A stretch of 64,000 nucleotides of DNA, from positions 23,313,501 to 23,377,500 of the forward strand of contig BSBM01000047.1 in the NCBI GenBank assembly GCA_027924585.1, in the 5' to 3' direction. Positions 1-12,334 of this stretch are shown piece by piece. This DNA is from Larix kaempferi. Taxonomy: Eukaryota > Streptophyta > Pinopsida > Pinales > Pinaceae. Within the stretch, counting starts at the first letter, position 1; each line of letters begins with the position of its first letter. The notes beneath the pieces are model-generated. The model was not told the origin of the DNA. It saw only the letters and a list, made by a program, of their open reading frames with translations, and did not search any database. The translations under genes were made by a program, and so were the position numbers.

Positions 1-1432
1 ACAGTCTGGTCTGCTGAATATTGAAAACTTAATCATTGTAGGGGATATAAACTTTACCACATCTCTTGCTGAAATTTGGGGGTAGACTACTAGAGTTGAT
101 GAGATGGCTGAATATTTTACAATTTTTTTGGGAAGGTATGGCCTAGTGGATGTTATCCCAAATTATCTTCTATCTACTTGGACAAATGATAGGTGTGGAA
201 AAGAGGGAATCCTTAAGAGATTTGAGAGATTCCTAATAAAAACATCCCTTCTACTATCTTTTTACCGCTATATATCATGGGTGGGGGATAATAGATTTGT
301 AGATCATTGGCCTAATTTTCTTCAGTTAGAAGGTGCTACTCCCATCTTGAATTACCCTTTTAAATTCAATAGCTCTTGGTTGTTGAATGGAGAGTTTTGT
401 GCACTTATTAGAAGTTTATGGAATAGTGATGTGATGGAGGAAGATTTAAATCCGATGGATAGTATAGTACAAGAACTCAAAAGTATTAAAGGGGTAGTTA
501 CACAGTGGATAAAGGATAAAAACCAGAAGGATTGGGCAGAATATAAAAATTTAGAAGAACAGATCAAAATAATCCAATTAAAAAATGTTGATTATTCTAT
601 TAATGAGGAGGATAGACTGAAAATTAAAGAATTTGAAAAGAAAAAAGAACAAATCTTGAAACAGGAAGAGATGGGCTAGTGGTTAAAAATCAAGGCATTG
701 TGGATTGGTCTTGTAGATAATAAGACAAGATTTTCCCACTCCTTTTCCTCACAGAGAAGAAATACAAACTCTATTTGGGAGTTAATAATGGAAATATTGT
801 TAAAGGTCAATCGGATCTGCAAACTATGGCTAAAAAATATTTTGGGGATGTATTTGTGGATTCAGGTACATGCTCGTTAGAAGCTCAATTGAAGACCATT
901 AAATTGTTTCCAAAGTTTTTTGATGAGAATGAAGGAAAGGAAATGGGTAAACAGGATAAACTGAGTAAGGTAGAAGAAGCACTTAAGTAGTTTATGAAGG
1001 AAAAAAGTCCTATCTCGGATGGTTGGATTCTCAAAATTTTCCTACACGTTTTTGACATCATGGGAGAAGATTAACTTGAAATGATGGATTTTTCCATAAC
1101 AGAAGGTTTTGTTTCTGTAGCCCTCAACTCCACTCTTATTACAATGGTCCCGAAGAGTAATAAACCTAAAAATTTCTCAGAGTTCAGACCTTTTGCACTT
1201 TGTAACCTTGCTTACAAAATTATAACAAAAATATTTTCTTGTTGGATAAAACCTTTCCTTTCACAGCATATGTCATTAGAACAATATGGATTTCTGCGTG
1301 ATAAGCAAATTTTTTATTCCATTAGTATCTCCCACGAAGTGGTCCATTCTATCAAACAGAAGAAACTTAATGTTTTATTGTTAAATATGGACTTGGAAAA
1401 AGCATATGATAGAGTTGACTGGTGTAACATCC
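1..1432 (+). pseudogene. LINE (plant L1-type) ORF2 fragment: endonuclease end, linker, RT start
   Basis: This is a broken reverse transcriptase/endonuclease gene of a non-LTR retrotransposon. Positions 30-240 match the end of the APE endonuclease domain (a degraded GDxN motif, then STWTN and a RFLI motif). Positions 690-790 match the plant LINE linker (ALWIGL, then RFSHSF and RRNTNSIW). Positions 1081-1430 encode the RT N-terminal motifs, including FRPFALCNLAYKI and NMDLEKAYDRVDW. Several stops and frame changes separate these blocks (for example near 680, 990 and 1075), so it is dead. The coding match stops at 1432, where an LTR begins. The same LINE lies at 48195-56155. Confidence 0.93.
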
Positions 1433-1941
1433 CCAAAATTTACCGAAAATTTAATTTTTTCTATGCCGCAATAAATGTTAGTATTTGTTATACGTAAGTC
1501 ATGATAATGATGAATTACTCCTTTCAATAACATTTTAGTTATGCAAATGATGATACTTCCTTAATCACCAGCACTTGGTAATTTTTCTAAAATATAGTAA
1601 TGTTGTAATACTGAGGACATTGGTTATGTCGTAACTGCTTTTTGTTCCAAACATCTATCTTTTTTGTCTATATGTTCCTTGAATGAAGCATTTTTCATTT
1701 ACATGTCGTCAACTGAATGAAGTAATTTTACTAATAATATAAATATGATTTCTAAATCTTTTCTTTCTTGAATGAATGAAGGGGTCCTAAGAACGCCCTG
1801 TGGCTTACTTAGCTATTATCTAGCTAATGCATGTACTATTCTATTACAGTGTTGTAGGTGAGAATTATGCTATTTCATCAATTCAAAAGTTGGCGACCGA
1901 AGAATTAAATTAATTCAATTATTCTCGGTGTATTACATACA
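1433..1941 (-). repeat. LTR of a Ty3/Gypsy element (3' LTR in minus orientation)
   Basis: The block starts TGTAACATCCCC and ends GTATTACATACA on the plus strand, giving the expected short inverted ends TGTAACAT / TGTATGTAA. It interrupts the LINE RT frame at 1432. On the minus strand a purine run (GAAGAGGTGG) lies immediately upstream of its TG start, as expected for a polypurine tract beside a 3' LTR, and the Gypsy chromodomain remnant lies just inside. Length is 509 bp. The duplicated copy is at 56156-56677. Confidence 0.75.
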
Positions 1942-1984
1942 CCACCTCTTCGAGGATAACACCGTCCTCGGTGTTATAAATTTT

Positions 1985-2340
1985 ATGTCTTTATTCTTCA
2001 ATTTCTTCATCCTGGAATAGGATTGAATATGCCTCCTGCATATCACTTTCCAATTCCCATGTGGACTCTTCCAGACTAAGGAGCTTCCATTGCACTTTGA
2101 CTTGTCTGATGGTATGGTTCCGGAGTATGAGTTCTCCTCTATAGAGGATATGCTTCGGTCCCACCTTGAACTCTCCCTTGGGTTCCACCTGTATAACATC
2201 CCAATCAATAACATGAGTAGTGTCTTGAACATATTTTTTTAGAATGGAAACATGAAAAACATCGTGTACTTTAATATTAGGTGGTAGGGATAATTGAGGG
2301 AGAAATGTGACAGATTTTGTGTCAAGTTACAAGGTATTCA
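1985..2340 (-). pseudogene. Ty3/Gypsy (chromovirus-like) integrase C-terminus and chromodomain
   Basis: On the minus strand this encodes the end of a Gypsy polyprotein. A VFHVS-type integrase C-terminal motif lies near 2230-2260. It is followed by a chromodomain-like stretch around 2000-2160 with PKHILYRGELILRNHTI, QVKVQW and STWE, ending in an acidic tail. The order integrase, chromodomain, end of pol, LTR is normal for chromoviruses, whose chromodomain is thought to steer integration. Only about 100 codons remain and the frame changes near 2190. Copy 2 at 56720-57080 is closer to the family consensus in places. Confidence 0.85.
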
Positions 2341-2790
2341 ACTGTTTTCTCCCTCACGACTTTGCTTAATCAATCTTTTTTTCTAATTGCAGGTACTATT
2401 GACAAGTCGAACCATTTTGATCCTTGAGCTTGCCTCACATCTTTCACTTAAGTGAAGAATCCTCTAGCCCTGGTCTATTCATTTGCTTCTACTGGAGGTA
2501 TTTTCTATTCCTTTATTTCTATATCTGAGGCACTTCTAATAATTCATAGTGGTTTCATAATTTCATTAAGTTTTAAAACTTTCTAAATCCATGGCACCGT
2601 AGAGAAATTGTCATTTCCAAATAATAGTTTGCTCGACAAAAAATAAAGGGCGAAAGATCCTCTGAAGCAAGTTTGCCTTTTGATACAACATAGATAGAAA
2701 AAAACTTTGGGCCTTTCCTTGCATTATACCGTAGTATAATCAAGCTAAGTAATGTCCACTTCAAAATAAACAAATAGAAGTTTTTAATAT
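2341..2790 (-). other. Decayed sequence beside the Gypsy remnant
   Basis: This stretch is shared with copy 2 (57065-57513). A short minus-strand open frame at 2573-2773 looks as if it comes from a retroelement RT/RNase H region, but I see no catalytic motif, so the assignment is weak. The AATAG at 2773-2777 is the intact empty target of the 4.2-kb insertion present in copy 2. Confidence 0.35.
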
Positions 2791-4255
2791 TTCTATTTTT
2801 TCCAGAACGAAGTCAAAAATGGGCACTCTGAATATTCTTAAGCCCTGTTTTTCTTTTTATATCAGAAACATAGTCGAAATGACTATTCTTGAAAGAAGAT
2901 AAAAATATAAATAACATATCATTACACATTGTACAAATTGAATCGATTCTGGATAATGCATTACATCTTAATCATGATAAAAAAACAAGTTCAAAAGTTA
3001 ATTCAGGGGAAACCCTATAACTAATAACAAATATATATTAATATATTAAAACCAACCAATATATCAAAGGTCAAACCCGATAGGTCTCACTATTATCTAA
3101 TATTATACAGTAGTAAAACATATTTATTAAGCTATAAATTGAAAACGATGATCCTATAACCATTTTGAAACAAAACTATTATAATCATGTATCGAGGGTT
3201 CGAGACCCGTAAAAGGGCTCACCCTAGGTTTTACAACTAATAACGAACCAGGTTATTACAACCTAGATTCTTGGCATCCATTCCATAGAAACTTTAAAAC
3301 TAATAACAATAAAAACTTGACATTCGATTGAAAACATTAGTCATGTTCAAAATGTAAACAAAATAGAGCTCGAAGACATCCATTGGATGCACCGACGCAA
3401 TCTTTTAGATAAGTTATCAACATAATAGAGTTAAGGGTTCGAGTCTCGACCAAGAGCTCGCCCAGTCACTAATAACATTATACATTGTAAACACAAGCCT
3501 AAATTTTTAGCAGGGTTAGGGTTTAACCCTGTAGAGTAACTACTAAGAGCAGCTTTGGCGTTTGACCCTTTATTACAAACTAAAACGCAGATTATTAAGT
3601 TAGGGCTTTGCCCATATAAAGTGCATTTCTAAGAATTGATGCATTTAAAACACAATAAATAAAAGAAGTATTGACAGAGCCATTGTGGCGTAATATCCAT
3701 ATATAAATTTAAACAACCAGCTTAAGCAAAAAGGGCTCTCCCCAGAAAATGATAGTTTTAAAACACAGTGTGGGTCATCTTCAAGCCCATAATTCAAATA
3801 CAACCACACAACGGTCTTAGGGTTCAACCCTAAAAACCTTCAGAATATCCATTAACATCTGTAAGCTTTTAGAGCATCAATTATATTCAACTATAAACCA
3901 AAAATACATGAGTCGTGTCTCTAGGGTTTCAAACCCTCTTTTTCTTTTACAACTATAATACGGCTTAAAAATTCATAATAGTATAAACAGAGAATTTAAA
4001 TGCATGATGATAATCCTCCTTTTTGAATTTTATAGAACCGGCATCGTGGCTCAAATAAGATTATGCTTGCCTATAGTCATGAATCGTGGCGATGCCAAAA
4101 CCTTAACACTAAACGAATTCATTATGCAAGTTTAGTCTATAGTTTTGGATAAGCATTTTAAATGTCATCACTTAAATAATCAAAGCAATTCGAATTGGAA
4201 CTATATATATATATGGTTGGAGGTCGATTATAATACCACCTCAGAAGTAATTCAA

Positions 4256-4314
<59 letters not shown>

Positions 4315-4540
4315 GTGATTTAAAACCTTTTACAAATACAAGTTTATCATATGCCTACTCTAATACAAGAAGTGAGCTTTAATGTAATGAACCCTATGTA
4401 ATAACCATGGAATAGACTCGAGTTATATCATAACGTTACTATAAATAAAATCATGGCTAGGGTATGTTTTCCCTCAGCGTTAAGATTTAGCTTTCATATG
4501 CATGCCAAGGACGTAAAATCTAGTATAATAAAAATAAGAC
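2791..4540. other. Non-coding duplicated repeat with ACTAATAAC motifs
   Basis: No gene is visible. The stretch is AT-rich and has the recurring words ACTAATAAC (near 3020, 3235, 3298 and 3470) and GGGTTCGAG (3196 and 3428), which suggests an old, degenerate repeat unit. It matches 61756-63490 closely. It contains the TA microsatellite at 4258-4312. Confidence 0.6.
4258..4312. repeat. TA dinucleotide microsatellite
   Basis: An uninterrupted AT/TA run of about 55 bases. The duplicated copy at 63235-63257 is only about 23 bases, so the tract changed length after the duplication. Confidence 0.97.
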
Positions 4541-5051
4541 AGAATGACGTACACCATATCATTTCTTTGATCGTCAAACTCTTAAAAACCTAGACAATAC
4601 ATTTCTTACCTGTAGATCTGTAGAGGAATAGTAAAGTGCATTAGCTAGAGAATAGCTAAGTAAGCCTCGGGGTATCCATAGAACCCCTTCGATAAAAGAA
4701 AATAAAAAGTTAGTATCCATGATCATAATTATAGGGTTGTAAGAGATAGTTTCAAATCCAAACTATGCTTTTATCAAATAACGATAAAATAGGATGCATA
4801 AATATTTAAACAAATGCTTTTATTAAAAAAATGGATTACGACAAGAAATAGAATAATTACAACATTTTGATGTTACGACATATTTAATTAATGTACGACG
4901 CTGGTGATTAAGTATGTGTCTTCATTGTAAACATAACCGATCTGTTATTGAAAATATTAAATTATCATTATCATACTTTCTACATAACAAGTATTAGCAT
5001 TAAATACTACATAGAAAAAATTCAATTTTTATGAAAATTTTGTACGTTACA
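4540..5051 (+). repeat. Divergent LTR related to 1433-1941, opposite orientation
   Basis: Read on the plus strand, this block aligns with the reverse complement of 1433-1941. The clearest shared piece is the word GCATTAGCTAGAGAATAGC at about 4638, flanked by CTAAGTAAGCC, with further similarity through 4890-5040 (TTAATCACCAGC on the opposite strand). It ends TTGTACGTTACA at 5051. The start is inferred from the expected length of about 510 bp. No primer-binding site or polypurine tract adjoins it, so it may be solo or truncated. Confidence 0.6.
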
Positions 5052-7440
5052 TATTCAGATATCTCGAATGAGAAATCTACTACCTTTCGTATTCCACTTG
5101 CGTAAATTCATAAGAATACAACTAATATGCAATCCACATTAAATCAAATAACTAAACCCAAAATAAGACAACTTATACAAAGACATACATATAACATGAA
5201 CATGCAATTGCATACATATAGATACATCACTTTGGAAGTAGTTAAGGTATTCTTTTATATATATGTCCTCTTACATTCACGCTTACATCACACCTATAAG
5301 ATATTAAAAAAATGCCATATTACTATTCAATATATATATAATATCCTTATATCTTAACCATTTATCTCTCATTATATATAATACCATTATATATATATAT
5401 ATATAATAAAACATTTAACATTTATCAAAATCTAACTTATGTTCTTGACCCATGCTGATCATATAAAAGCATACTATATACATTCTAATAGTATATCAAT
5501 TTAACAACATTGCAATGCATATTACCAACTAAAAATATTCCAGTTCGGTTAACTAAATGTTTAAATAAGTAAAACAAACAGAGATGGAATATCTGGGTCG
5601 TTTAGGTGGCATTGACAAACAGACAAGCAGTTGAGGATTTTGGAACGCTAACTCCACTATAACCTCAGATCTGAGGCAGCAAACAAAGATAAAAAGGGTG
5701 GTGAATATGGCGATCCCTTAAATGAGGTTAACTGATCTTAAATTTAATGTCATTGCTAAGAATTCTCCTGCACGGTGCCACAGAGTTAACTACCACGGTG
5801 GGAGGATTTCCATTATACTCCTCGTGAAATTTATCAATAGATCAAGTTGTTACGGTTTGAAGGTATTAGACCTTGGAAGGTACTGTTTATAATTAAATCG
5901 GTGCTGACTTGTAACAAAGGTTTTTACAGAATTACCACTTATAGCTCAAAATGTCATGGATTTCTTTTTATCATAACATTTACTTAATGAATACTCAATT
6001 ACAGATCACAGGAGTTGAGAACTTAGAGTTGCATCTTAGTTTTTATCCACAATGATGGAGGTCTAGGTTAAGACGCTTGGCATGCCATCGTTAGTTTTAA
6101 CTTCACTTGGGATAGAGTATGAAGCATGATATTATACTAGAGTCCTGTTACATACAATAAAATTCCCTTTGTTGTTTTAAGTTCTTTTTTCACTTGATAC
6201 AAAAGGGAAGGGTACAAGTAAAAGGGCACAGGTGTCTCTGATATATGCCATATATACATGTATGGTGTTGGATTTCTTCCTGCGTAATCCTCCAATGTGA
6301 ATATTGAGAATATTTTCATCAATATGAGGTCAGTATGTTCTTGTGTGCTTTGGCTATATACTCTCAAGGTGCATCTTAACATCAAATTTTCACTTGATTA
6401 TGTATTTTTTTATTGCAAAATTTGTGAAGCATGTTTCTATTACAAGTCCAGATGGACACCATAGCTTTCTCTCGGGAAACACATGTTCTTTAAAATATGT
6501 TTTAAATATTTTATAAACCTCCAGTACAAAGTATATTACAAGATAAAGAAATCCACAAAGGGCACAACACCAAGAAGCAATATATCTTTACAACATTAAT
6601 AATGCCTCACAATGGAGGAACACTTTCTGTGATAATAATAGTAGCAACATTAAAAAAAAATATCCAATTAATGGGGTAGACCACTAGAACGGAATTTAGA
6701 GAAACAATTTCTTTCAATGGTTAGTCAAGATTTTCGTGGAGATTGAAGTCCAATGCTAAGAACCCCTCGTTTTCAACCACTAGCCTCTTTAAGAGGGGCA
6801 TTGAAATCACCAAAGAACTTTTCTTTGAGCAAAGTAGAGATTGGATGAGTTGAAAGCTAAATTCAGTGTACATAACACAAACAAGATCATCGTTGAAAGG
6901 ATCAAATAATTAATCCCCAATTAACTTTGTTTCAAACATTCTGCAAAACACAATTGTAAATTTATTTTGACATCCTTCAATTTAAAGTATTGAATCCTTA
7001 TAATATATTCAATTGGATTCACATTCGATTACCACTTTAGATACCCTGCGAGTTATCATAGCAAGCTCCTTAAATTGGGGATCAACGTAGTCATGTGAGG
7101 TATGTCATTGCTTTCATACAAGTCGTGGTATCTCTGATCTATAGTATAACTAAGATACTAGTCAATTCTCTCATTGAGATCGCCTATATTTATTTAAAAA
7201 CAAAATAAAAACACACCGACATTGCGTTTATACGAATACCTCAATAATAAATTCTATGCAATTCATTCTGAGCAATAGTAGAAAGCAAATTTTGAGCCCT
7301 TAGATCTGAGATTTTGAACCTTGCTCTTATACCACTTTGATCTATGGTACTTGTGTGTATTGGGCACATGAGGTGCATTCTTATTTGCATGTGCTTGGGG
7401 AATTTGAGGTCAAGCAAAATGAATAACAAGAACATGTTTA
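5052..7440. other. Unannotated AT-rich sequence
   Basis: I see no convincing gene, RNA or complete element. The first 350 bases are TA-rich with short TA runs near 5325 and 5385. Longer open frames, such as 6137-6385 on the minus strand, show no recognisable motif. It is probably old retrotransposon sequence. Confidence 0.4.
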
Positions 7441-7893
7441 TTGCCTAAGAGATTATGAGTTTCCTCTAGGTGGTAGTTGTACAGTTTTGGAGGAGCCACA
7501 TGATCTCACTTCGGTTGAGCCAACCATGATGGATGAATTTTATAGACATTTGGTTCACCATTCTCCATCCCACACACATATGGGATCCTGCCATTCCTTA
7601 GATTATTAGGTTTCAACCCGAGACATTGCCATTGTATAACATGCATAAGTGGTAATGGGATCTAGGAGTTTATGGATCATTTTAGTTTCCATTGATATAT
7701 GGAGGAATGCAACATAAGCAGTGGGAACCTGGGATCATTTTTGGAGATCCAGTTATATCCACAGTAGCACAGCAGCAACATGATGTCACCTCCATGGAGT
7801 TCAGTTAGAATTTGAAATTCCAATGCTTGTCAAGTTCCGCTACAGATCTTATAGTGCTTGAGGATAAGCAATCTTGGGAGGGGAGGACTATAA
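7441..7893 (+). pseudogene. 3' end of a Gypsy-type pol with polypurine tract
   Basis: The last 50 bases encode a peptide ending LIVLEDKQSWEGR, the kind of C-terminus seen at the end of many plant Gypsy polyproteins. It is directly followed by a purine-rich tract (GGGAGGGGAGGAC, about 7877-7889) and then TGTCCCC, a plausible LTR start at 7894. Upstream codons are broken by stops. The family assignment rests on this terminal signature alone. Confidence 0.5.
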
Positions 7894-10300
7894 TGTCCCC
7901 ATTTTTTTATACCACCATAGTCTACCAATACCCATTCAACCCCATGGGTCCTAGTGATAGTTTCGAATTAATTAATTCATGAGGGGTTAAGTTTTGAGGT
8001 TTCCAAAGTATTTAATTTCATTTCCTTAAGTTTAAGATGCACTTGATAAAATTTATTTTTCAGCAATATATATTTATTTCAATGGAATAAATTGGATAAT
8101 GATCCACAAGGGAACATTAGAGGATAAGGTTTGACCAAGAGGTAACTTGCAAAACAAGAAAAGATAAAAGCAACCAAAGCTAGGAAAGTAAGAAAAAGAA
8201 AGAAAAGATGACACAAGGTAGAAAAGCAACAAAACTCAGGAAAAGCATAATAAAGCAGAAAGCAGATAAAAGTGGAAAACGGGACAAGGCAGAAAAGCGG
8301 GAAAAACAAGATAAGGAAGAAAATAGGAAAAAGCAATCAAAAGCAAAAGAAGGATAGAAAGGAAAAGCAAGATAAAGCAAAGGAAGAAAGCAAAGCAAAA
8401 AAGAAAATCTTGAAAGCAAGATTTCCTTATCCACTCCATGAGGGCGCATTAGCCTAGATGAACTACTCCACAAGTCATCCTAAATATATAAAAGTATTTT
8501 TCACCACTTGCCCATATTTTGACAGTTTGAGAATTGAATTGAGAGCTATTTTGCTTCTCTAACTTGGGAGATGTGCCCTTGCTTCTTTTGAGAGGATGAT
8601 CACATCTAGTATTCATCATTGATTTTATTGCAGGTCCTGAAGTCTCATCTAGTGAATTTTGAGCTTGTTTCAAAGATTGAGAAGTATCCCATTCGAAATC
8701 CTGATGATTTCTACTCTTTCCATGATGGAGAATTATTTCTCTTATGTATTTATTTCCTGAGACTTATATGAGATGTATTTCATCTTCTGATGGATTTCAT
8801 TAATGTAATGTTGAACCTCTGAAGTCCATTCTGCATATTAAATAAAGAGAAGTATTATTTTCATATCAATTTCTTGCACCTAGTCTAGATTGCCATGGAA
8901 AATAGCTAGTTTTTAGTGTTTGATCAATAGATGAACCTATAAAACTCCAATTTGATTTATTTTAGTTGTTTCTATCACTTAACATGTCAATCAATTCATT
9001 CCATGTCTGAAACCAAGAATTTGAATCCTTCTCCCGCTGTTTGGGAAATCCTGAAGTTGAACTGGTTGTGCAGTCCTGAGAGACAATTTTGCTTGCTTGC
9101 TTTTGAAACCCCATAAAAAATTCCTCAAACTTTCTGGTAATTTAGATATCTTATAGTATATAAGTAATTTCAATTGTGTGTATACATGACAAAATGATAA
9201 AATTCTAATAATGTTTTGCCATATTTTACAACAACTACAACATTGCTAATTCATAAGCATATGAAGATTGCTTTACCTTTTTTCTACCTCACTGGTTGAT
9301 TGTTTTTCTATTTTATTTTTTGTTGTTGTTTCTATTTTTTTTGGATCCTGATCTTCTTAATTAAGAGATGTTGTTGCTTCAACCGTGTTTGTACCCTAGT
9401 TTTATATGATATGTGTGAAGAACCTGCAATAATTAATTAATGAAAACACACAATATAGCAGAAATAATAGAACTCATAATCACTTTTATATTGATCGCAG
9501 GCCACTTCTAGGGGGAAACCTCCTTTGATAAAGCTCAATACAAATAACTTCACGGTACCTTCATTAGTCTCAACACAAACTTATATACTAAGTCTAGGCA
9601 CCAATACCATGGGTCAATACAATGTGTCAATACAAACCATGGGCCAATACAAAATATGGATAAACAATTACTACAGAATGACTTACAAAGAATATGAGTC
9701 CAACAACAATAATAAAAACTATGGATCAACAAATACTACGGGACAACTTACAAAGCATATGCGTCCAACAACAATATACTAACAAAGTAAATAGAAGGGT
9801 TGACATGGGTTCTTAACAATATGCAAGTGGACTGTACAGTCATCCCATCGGCGGGGCATTGCCCCCGGGAATGGGGTTTCGGGGGAGAATCCCCCGAAAA
9901 AAAATTTATGGGTTTTTTTGTTGGCCAACCATTTACGGGCCCGTGGTATTGAGTAACCCATAGTATTTTCCCATGGTAATTCCCTTTAAAAGGAAAACAT
10001 TGTAATACGGCTATGTAATGTATTGTAGCATTGTAAAGATATATGTGATTGTGTAAGAGAGACTGAGAAAGATTGAAGAGGAAGTTGCAACGGATGTGTT
10101 GCAAGTTGTATCCCTTTACTTGTTGGATGGTATGATAATAAAATGACTAGCAATTTCACCATGGACGTAGCCCATATTGGGTGAACCATGTTATATTGGT
10201 GTCTCTCTTGTATTGTGTTTATGTGATTTATATTTGCATCTTGTTTATTGTTATTGCTCTACGATCCTTTTTTTTCTAATAGTTTCATATGTAACAACCT
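7894..10300 (+). repeat. LTR-like region (remnants)
   Basis: It begins TGTCCCC directly after the polypurine tract. It holds a purine-rich low-complexity stretch (8100-8420, rich in AAGCAA and GATAAA words), a GC-rich self-complementary block at 9845-9903 (GCGGGGCATTGCCCCCGGG), and the phrase GGACGTAGCCCATATTGGG with GTGAACCA at about 10162-10190. That phrase resembles the conserved R/U5-side sequence of many plant LTRs and recurs at 60938. More than one element is probably joined here, and I could not fix an end. Confidence 0.4.
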
Positions 10301-12334
10301 TGAAACCTATCAATATTCTCTAGCCACTAGCATGCAATAGAAAACTAGAAAGCGGGTATAAAAATCAAAGACACATGAAATAAAAAATCACAACAACAAC
10401 GATCTGTTTTTTCTTTCCTTGTTTTTTTCATTTCTTTTAGTTTCTTTCCCACCTTTTTTGTGTTTTGTTGCTTGTTTGTGTGTCCATTTTCTTGTCTTGA
10501 TCCTTGTTATATCTATTTGGAAACATGTATAGCTACAATTATTATAACCATTGTTGCTCACACAAAACACAATTTGTCTATAGATGACAAAATGTAATTT
10601 CAACAGCATGAGGAGTTACAAGTGACAAAGCAGAGAAAAAATTGTAATTGTTTTTTTTAATTAGTACCAGAGCAAGTCAAATGCCATGTGCCAAACATGT
10701 TTCATTGTCTTGAATACAACAAATCCTTTCCAAGCTTAGGTCAAAGCACATCTTATAAGGACAAGCTATTTTCTAATGACCATGTCAAAGCAATGCTTAA
10801 CTACAATAGAGGAGTTCACTATAAACAAAGCCTAATTTTTTCTTAAAACCTACTGCAACTATTGAAACCAAACAAGAACACAAAACAAAGACTGAAAGAA
10901 GCAATCGGAGCCAATAACCAACAAAGAAAAAATAGAACAAATGAGAAATGGAAATGACTAAGTTCGTTTAGATGCAATGAAAATATTGCATTTTGTATTT
11001 ATAATGATATAGCTAAATTGTTCAAAGGAAAATATTGACATTTGTTTATATGCAATGAACGCCTTCTAGTTTGGTCAAGAAAATAACCTGGCCAATAAAA
11101 AATCTCCATAACATTGCACAAAGATGTCAAAGACTTGTCTTCACCTATGTTGCGCTTATCTCTGGCCAATGCAAGTGATGGAACTAATAGTACAAATTTT
11201 CTTTACAATGTTGCCAATGTTCCAATGATCTGATTTATGAAATGAACAACATAAATGGAGTAGATTCTGGTTCCAAAATCTTTTTTTAAACTAATGCTTT
11301 CCCTTAGTTCTCTTGCAAATGAGGTATTTTCCAATGAAATACACATTGCATTTAAGTTGTTCGAATCCAAGCATGTTCCATCAATTTTTAGATAGATGTT
11401 GAAAGAAGATTTCTCTGCTTTTAACACAACTTTGGATGAGTAGAGACCGTGCCAAGCATGAAGGAAAATAAGTAGAAACTTATTACAAAGATTTATGCAT
11501 ATTCAGATTAGAATGGTTATTTCTATATGAGTGCAATATGGACAACAGTGTTAAAAACAAAAATTGTCTAGCAAAATATATTTGTAGTTATAGCAATCTT
11601 TGCAACTGCAAATTCCCCTGTTCCCAGCTTTTTCAAAGGCAATACAATTTTACAACAATTTTTTTTTTATATGAAGAAGCATTTTTAGAACCAGAGATCT
11701 GCTCCAAAGGAGACAAAAAAAATCCAATAAACAGTACACAAATAATTAAACAATCAAAGCCAATTATGTAAGTATTCTACATCGAGGGAAACTATAAAAG
11801 CTTGAAAAGAAAAAGTAAAAAACAAACAATATTCTTATAAACAAAGAACTTGCATGAGGCTCTATACTTAACAAAGATGTATAAAAAAACAGGTGAATAT
11901 TTTTGAAAGAAACCATCAGAAGCACGAGCACTTTTGTTGTTAAAAAACACATATAAGGTGCTTTGCAGGGAAAAAACTAGTCAAAAACTTGTTGAATTAT
12001 GCAAGTCATTATTTTTCATATAAATCATTTGCCTACAAATGACAAGTTGTACATGATCCATGTAAAATAGGTTGATGCTTAGATTCTAATAAAAGAACAA
12101 AAAAGGACATAATATATCCATGAAGGAAAAAAAACATCAGCAATAAATCTAAGCATTTAAAGTTAACAAGAAAAGTACAATAGTGAACCAATGAGAATAT
12201 ATATATATATTATATCATCAATTTACTCTATCTTACAATTTCCTTATTGTTCATATTTCTATGTTGTGCAAGCAGGAGGTTGTTTATATAGAACTCCCCT
12301 TTCGTTTTCTACATATCTTTTAACATTGTTTATG
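10301..12334. other. AT-rich sequence; one unidentified minus-strand open frame
   Basis: No firm gene. On the minus strand, 11203-11450 encodes an uninterrupted stretch that looks protein-like (LHAWHGLYSSK, then IDGTCLDSNNLN, then ENTSFARELRE). I do not recognise a family. It lies downstream of the endonuclease remnant of the rolling-circle element and could be an extra domain or a captured exon. The rest is simple AT-rich DNA. Confidence 0.35.

Larger units (their letters stand above)
1..5057. repeat. Segmental duplication, copy 1
   Basis: Position 1 aligns with 48561 and position 5057 with 64000, in the same orientation. Copy 2 carries two extra insertions, at 48816-54975 and 57514-61750. 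Both copies share the same internal junction, a LINE interrupted by a Gypsy LTR at 1433 and 56156, so the nested structure was copied as a unit. By eye I counted 6 differences in the first 108 bases and 1 in about 63 bases near 3061, so divergence is a few percent. The block runs off both window edges, so its true ends are unknown. Confidence 0.93.

Noticed and set aside
3197-3207. GGTTCGAGACC matches a pol III B box, so a tRNA or SINE was considered.
   Set aside because: No A box 30-60 bp upstream and no pairing arms. The word is part of a degenerate repeat.
7318-7345. On the minus strand TGGTATAAGAGC resembles a tRNA-Met primer-binding site.
   Set aside because: It differs from TGGTATCAGAGC and no LTR end of the TG...CA type adjoins it.
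8100-8440. Overlapping open frames on both strands in a purine-rich stretch.
   Set aside because: Low-complexity composition keeps frames open by chance, and no domain is visible.
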